DNA of 15,508 nucleotides from Hydrogenothermus sp. Its GTDB lineage: Bacteria > Aquificota > Aquificia > Aquificales > Hydrogenothermaceae. Shown piece after piece: positions 15,369-15,508 of the stretch; the stretch's first letter is position 1, and every line of letters starts with the position of its first letter. The stretch spans positions 1 through 15,508 of the forward strand of contig QNYP01000080.1 of the NCBI GenBank assembly GCA_003978675.1. The letters run 5' to 3'. The position numbers and the translations under genes are program-made. The notes below the pieces were generated by a model. That model was given only the letters and a program-made list of their open reading frames with translations. It did not search any database and had not been told where the DNA came from.

Positions 15369-15385
15369 TTTTGCCCCAATTTATT

Positions 15386-15508
15386 GTATATTTGATGATT
15401 TAGACGATATTTTAGGAGAGTTTTTAGGAGGTAAGTAGGAATGCAACCCAGGATGAGATAAAAAAAGCATATAGAAGACTTGCTAGGAAATATCATCCAG
15501 ATTTAAAT
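15386..15508. repeat. Two-piece inverted mosaic of dnaJ at window edge
   Basis: Positions 15386-15433 are a perfect reverse complement of 15010-15057 (dnaJ Gly/Phe region). Positions 15430-15508 are a perfect reverse complement of 15257-15335 (J-domain). The two pieces share a four-base GGTA at their joint and appear in the opposite order to the gene. This is what serial template switching or a misassembly would produce. No independent gene is encoded here. Only about 17 bases (15369-15385) of real sequence upstream of dnaJ remain. Confidence 0.9.

Noticed and set aside
14191..15385. HAIR or CIRCE heat-shock operator near dnaJ-hspR
   Set aside because: No CTTGAGT-N7-ACTCAAG or CIRCE-like repeat was seen. 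The genuine upstream region of dnaJ is missing from the window.
15369..15496. Open frame extending dnaJ by about 43 residues at its N-terminus
   Set aside because: Most of the extension lies in the inverted mosaic (from 15386), and the DnaJ family starts at the Met-Ala-Lys-Lys-Asp-Tyr-Tyr site.
1..15508. CRISPR array, tRNA, rRNA, insertion sequence or phage genes
   Set aside because: No regularly spaced direct repeats, cloverleaf sequences, transposases or integrases were seen, and no gene-free gap exceeds about 180 bases apart from the chimeric ends.

Overview
The window is a low-GC (about one third G+C by eye) stretch from a diderm bacterium, most likely a thermophilic member of the Aquificota (Sulfurihydrogenibium/Persephonella-like). 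That placement is inferred from three things: an archaeal-type 3-dehydroquinate synthase II in an otherwise bacterial gene set, a dnaJ-hspR pair, and AT-rich, tightly packed genes with several TTG starts. An outer membrane is indicated by a TolC-type channel and an MCE lipid-transport protein. No similarity search was possible.

Layout. Positions 1-136 are an inverted, near-identical copy of the inside of gpmA (650-785). From 148 to 3026 a plus-strand operon encodes a small DUF3817 membrane protein, 2,3-BPG-dependent phosphoglycerate mutase (gpmA), triosephosphate isomerase (tpiA), SecG, and a beta-hydroxyacid dehydrogenase/glyoxylate-succinic semialdehyde reductase-like enzyme. The junctions are abutting or overlapping. 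Everything else is on the minus strand. Reading from the right these are: dnaJ, hspR, an unknown 140-aa protein, a UbiE/MenG methyltransferase, a short spacer with a perfect inverted repeat, 3-dehydroquinate synthase II, an MCE (MlaD-like) protein with a barrel-like C-terminus, and a Crp/Fnr regulator ending in a terminator-like hairpin. Next comes a well-formed promoter driving a tripartite RND efflux operon (TolC, membrane-fusion protein, RND pump). Last is a 72-aa membrane protein convergent with the plus-strand operon.

How the genes fit together. The plus-strand block is central carbon metabolism plus protein export. The dnaJ-hspR pair is a chaperone with its probable heat-shock repressor. 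The Crp/Fnr gene sits between an envelope lipid-transport gene and the efflux operon and is a candidate regulator of either. The most unusual protein is the 515-aa MCE protein. It has an inner-membrane anchor, one MCE domain, a 43-residue-periodic helical stalk and about eleven predicted amphipathic beta-strands, an architecture that could span the periplasm as a single chain.

Caveats. Both ends of the window carry inverted copies of nearby sequence, and the right end is a two-piece mosaic of dnaJ. This looks like an amplification or assembly chimera at contig ends, so the genuine chromosome is probably only about 131-15385. The dnaJ start ATG is out of frame with the rest of the gene because of a run of eight A's.
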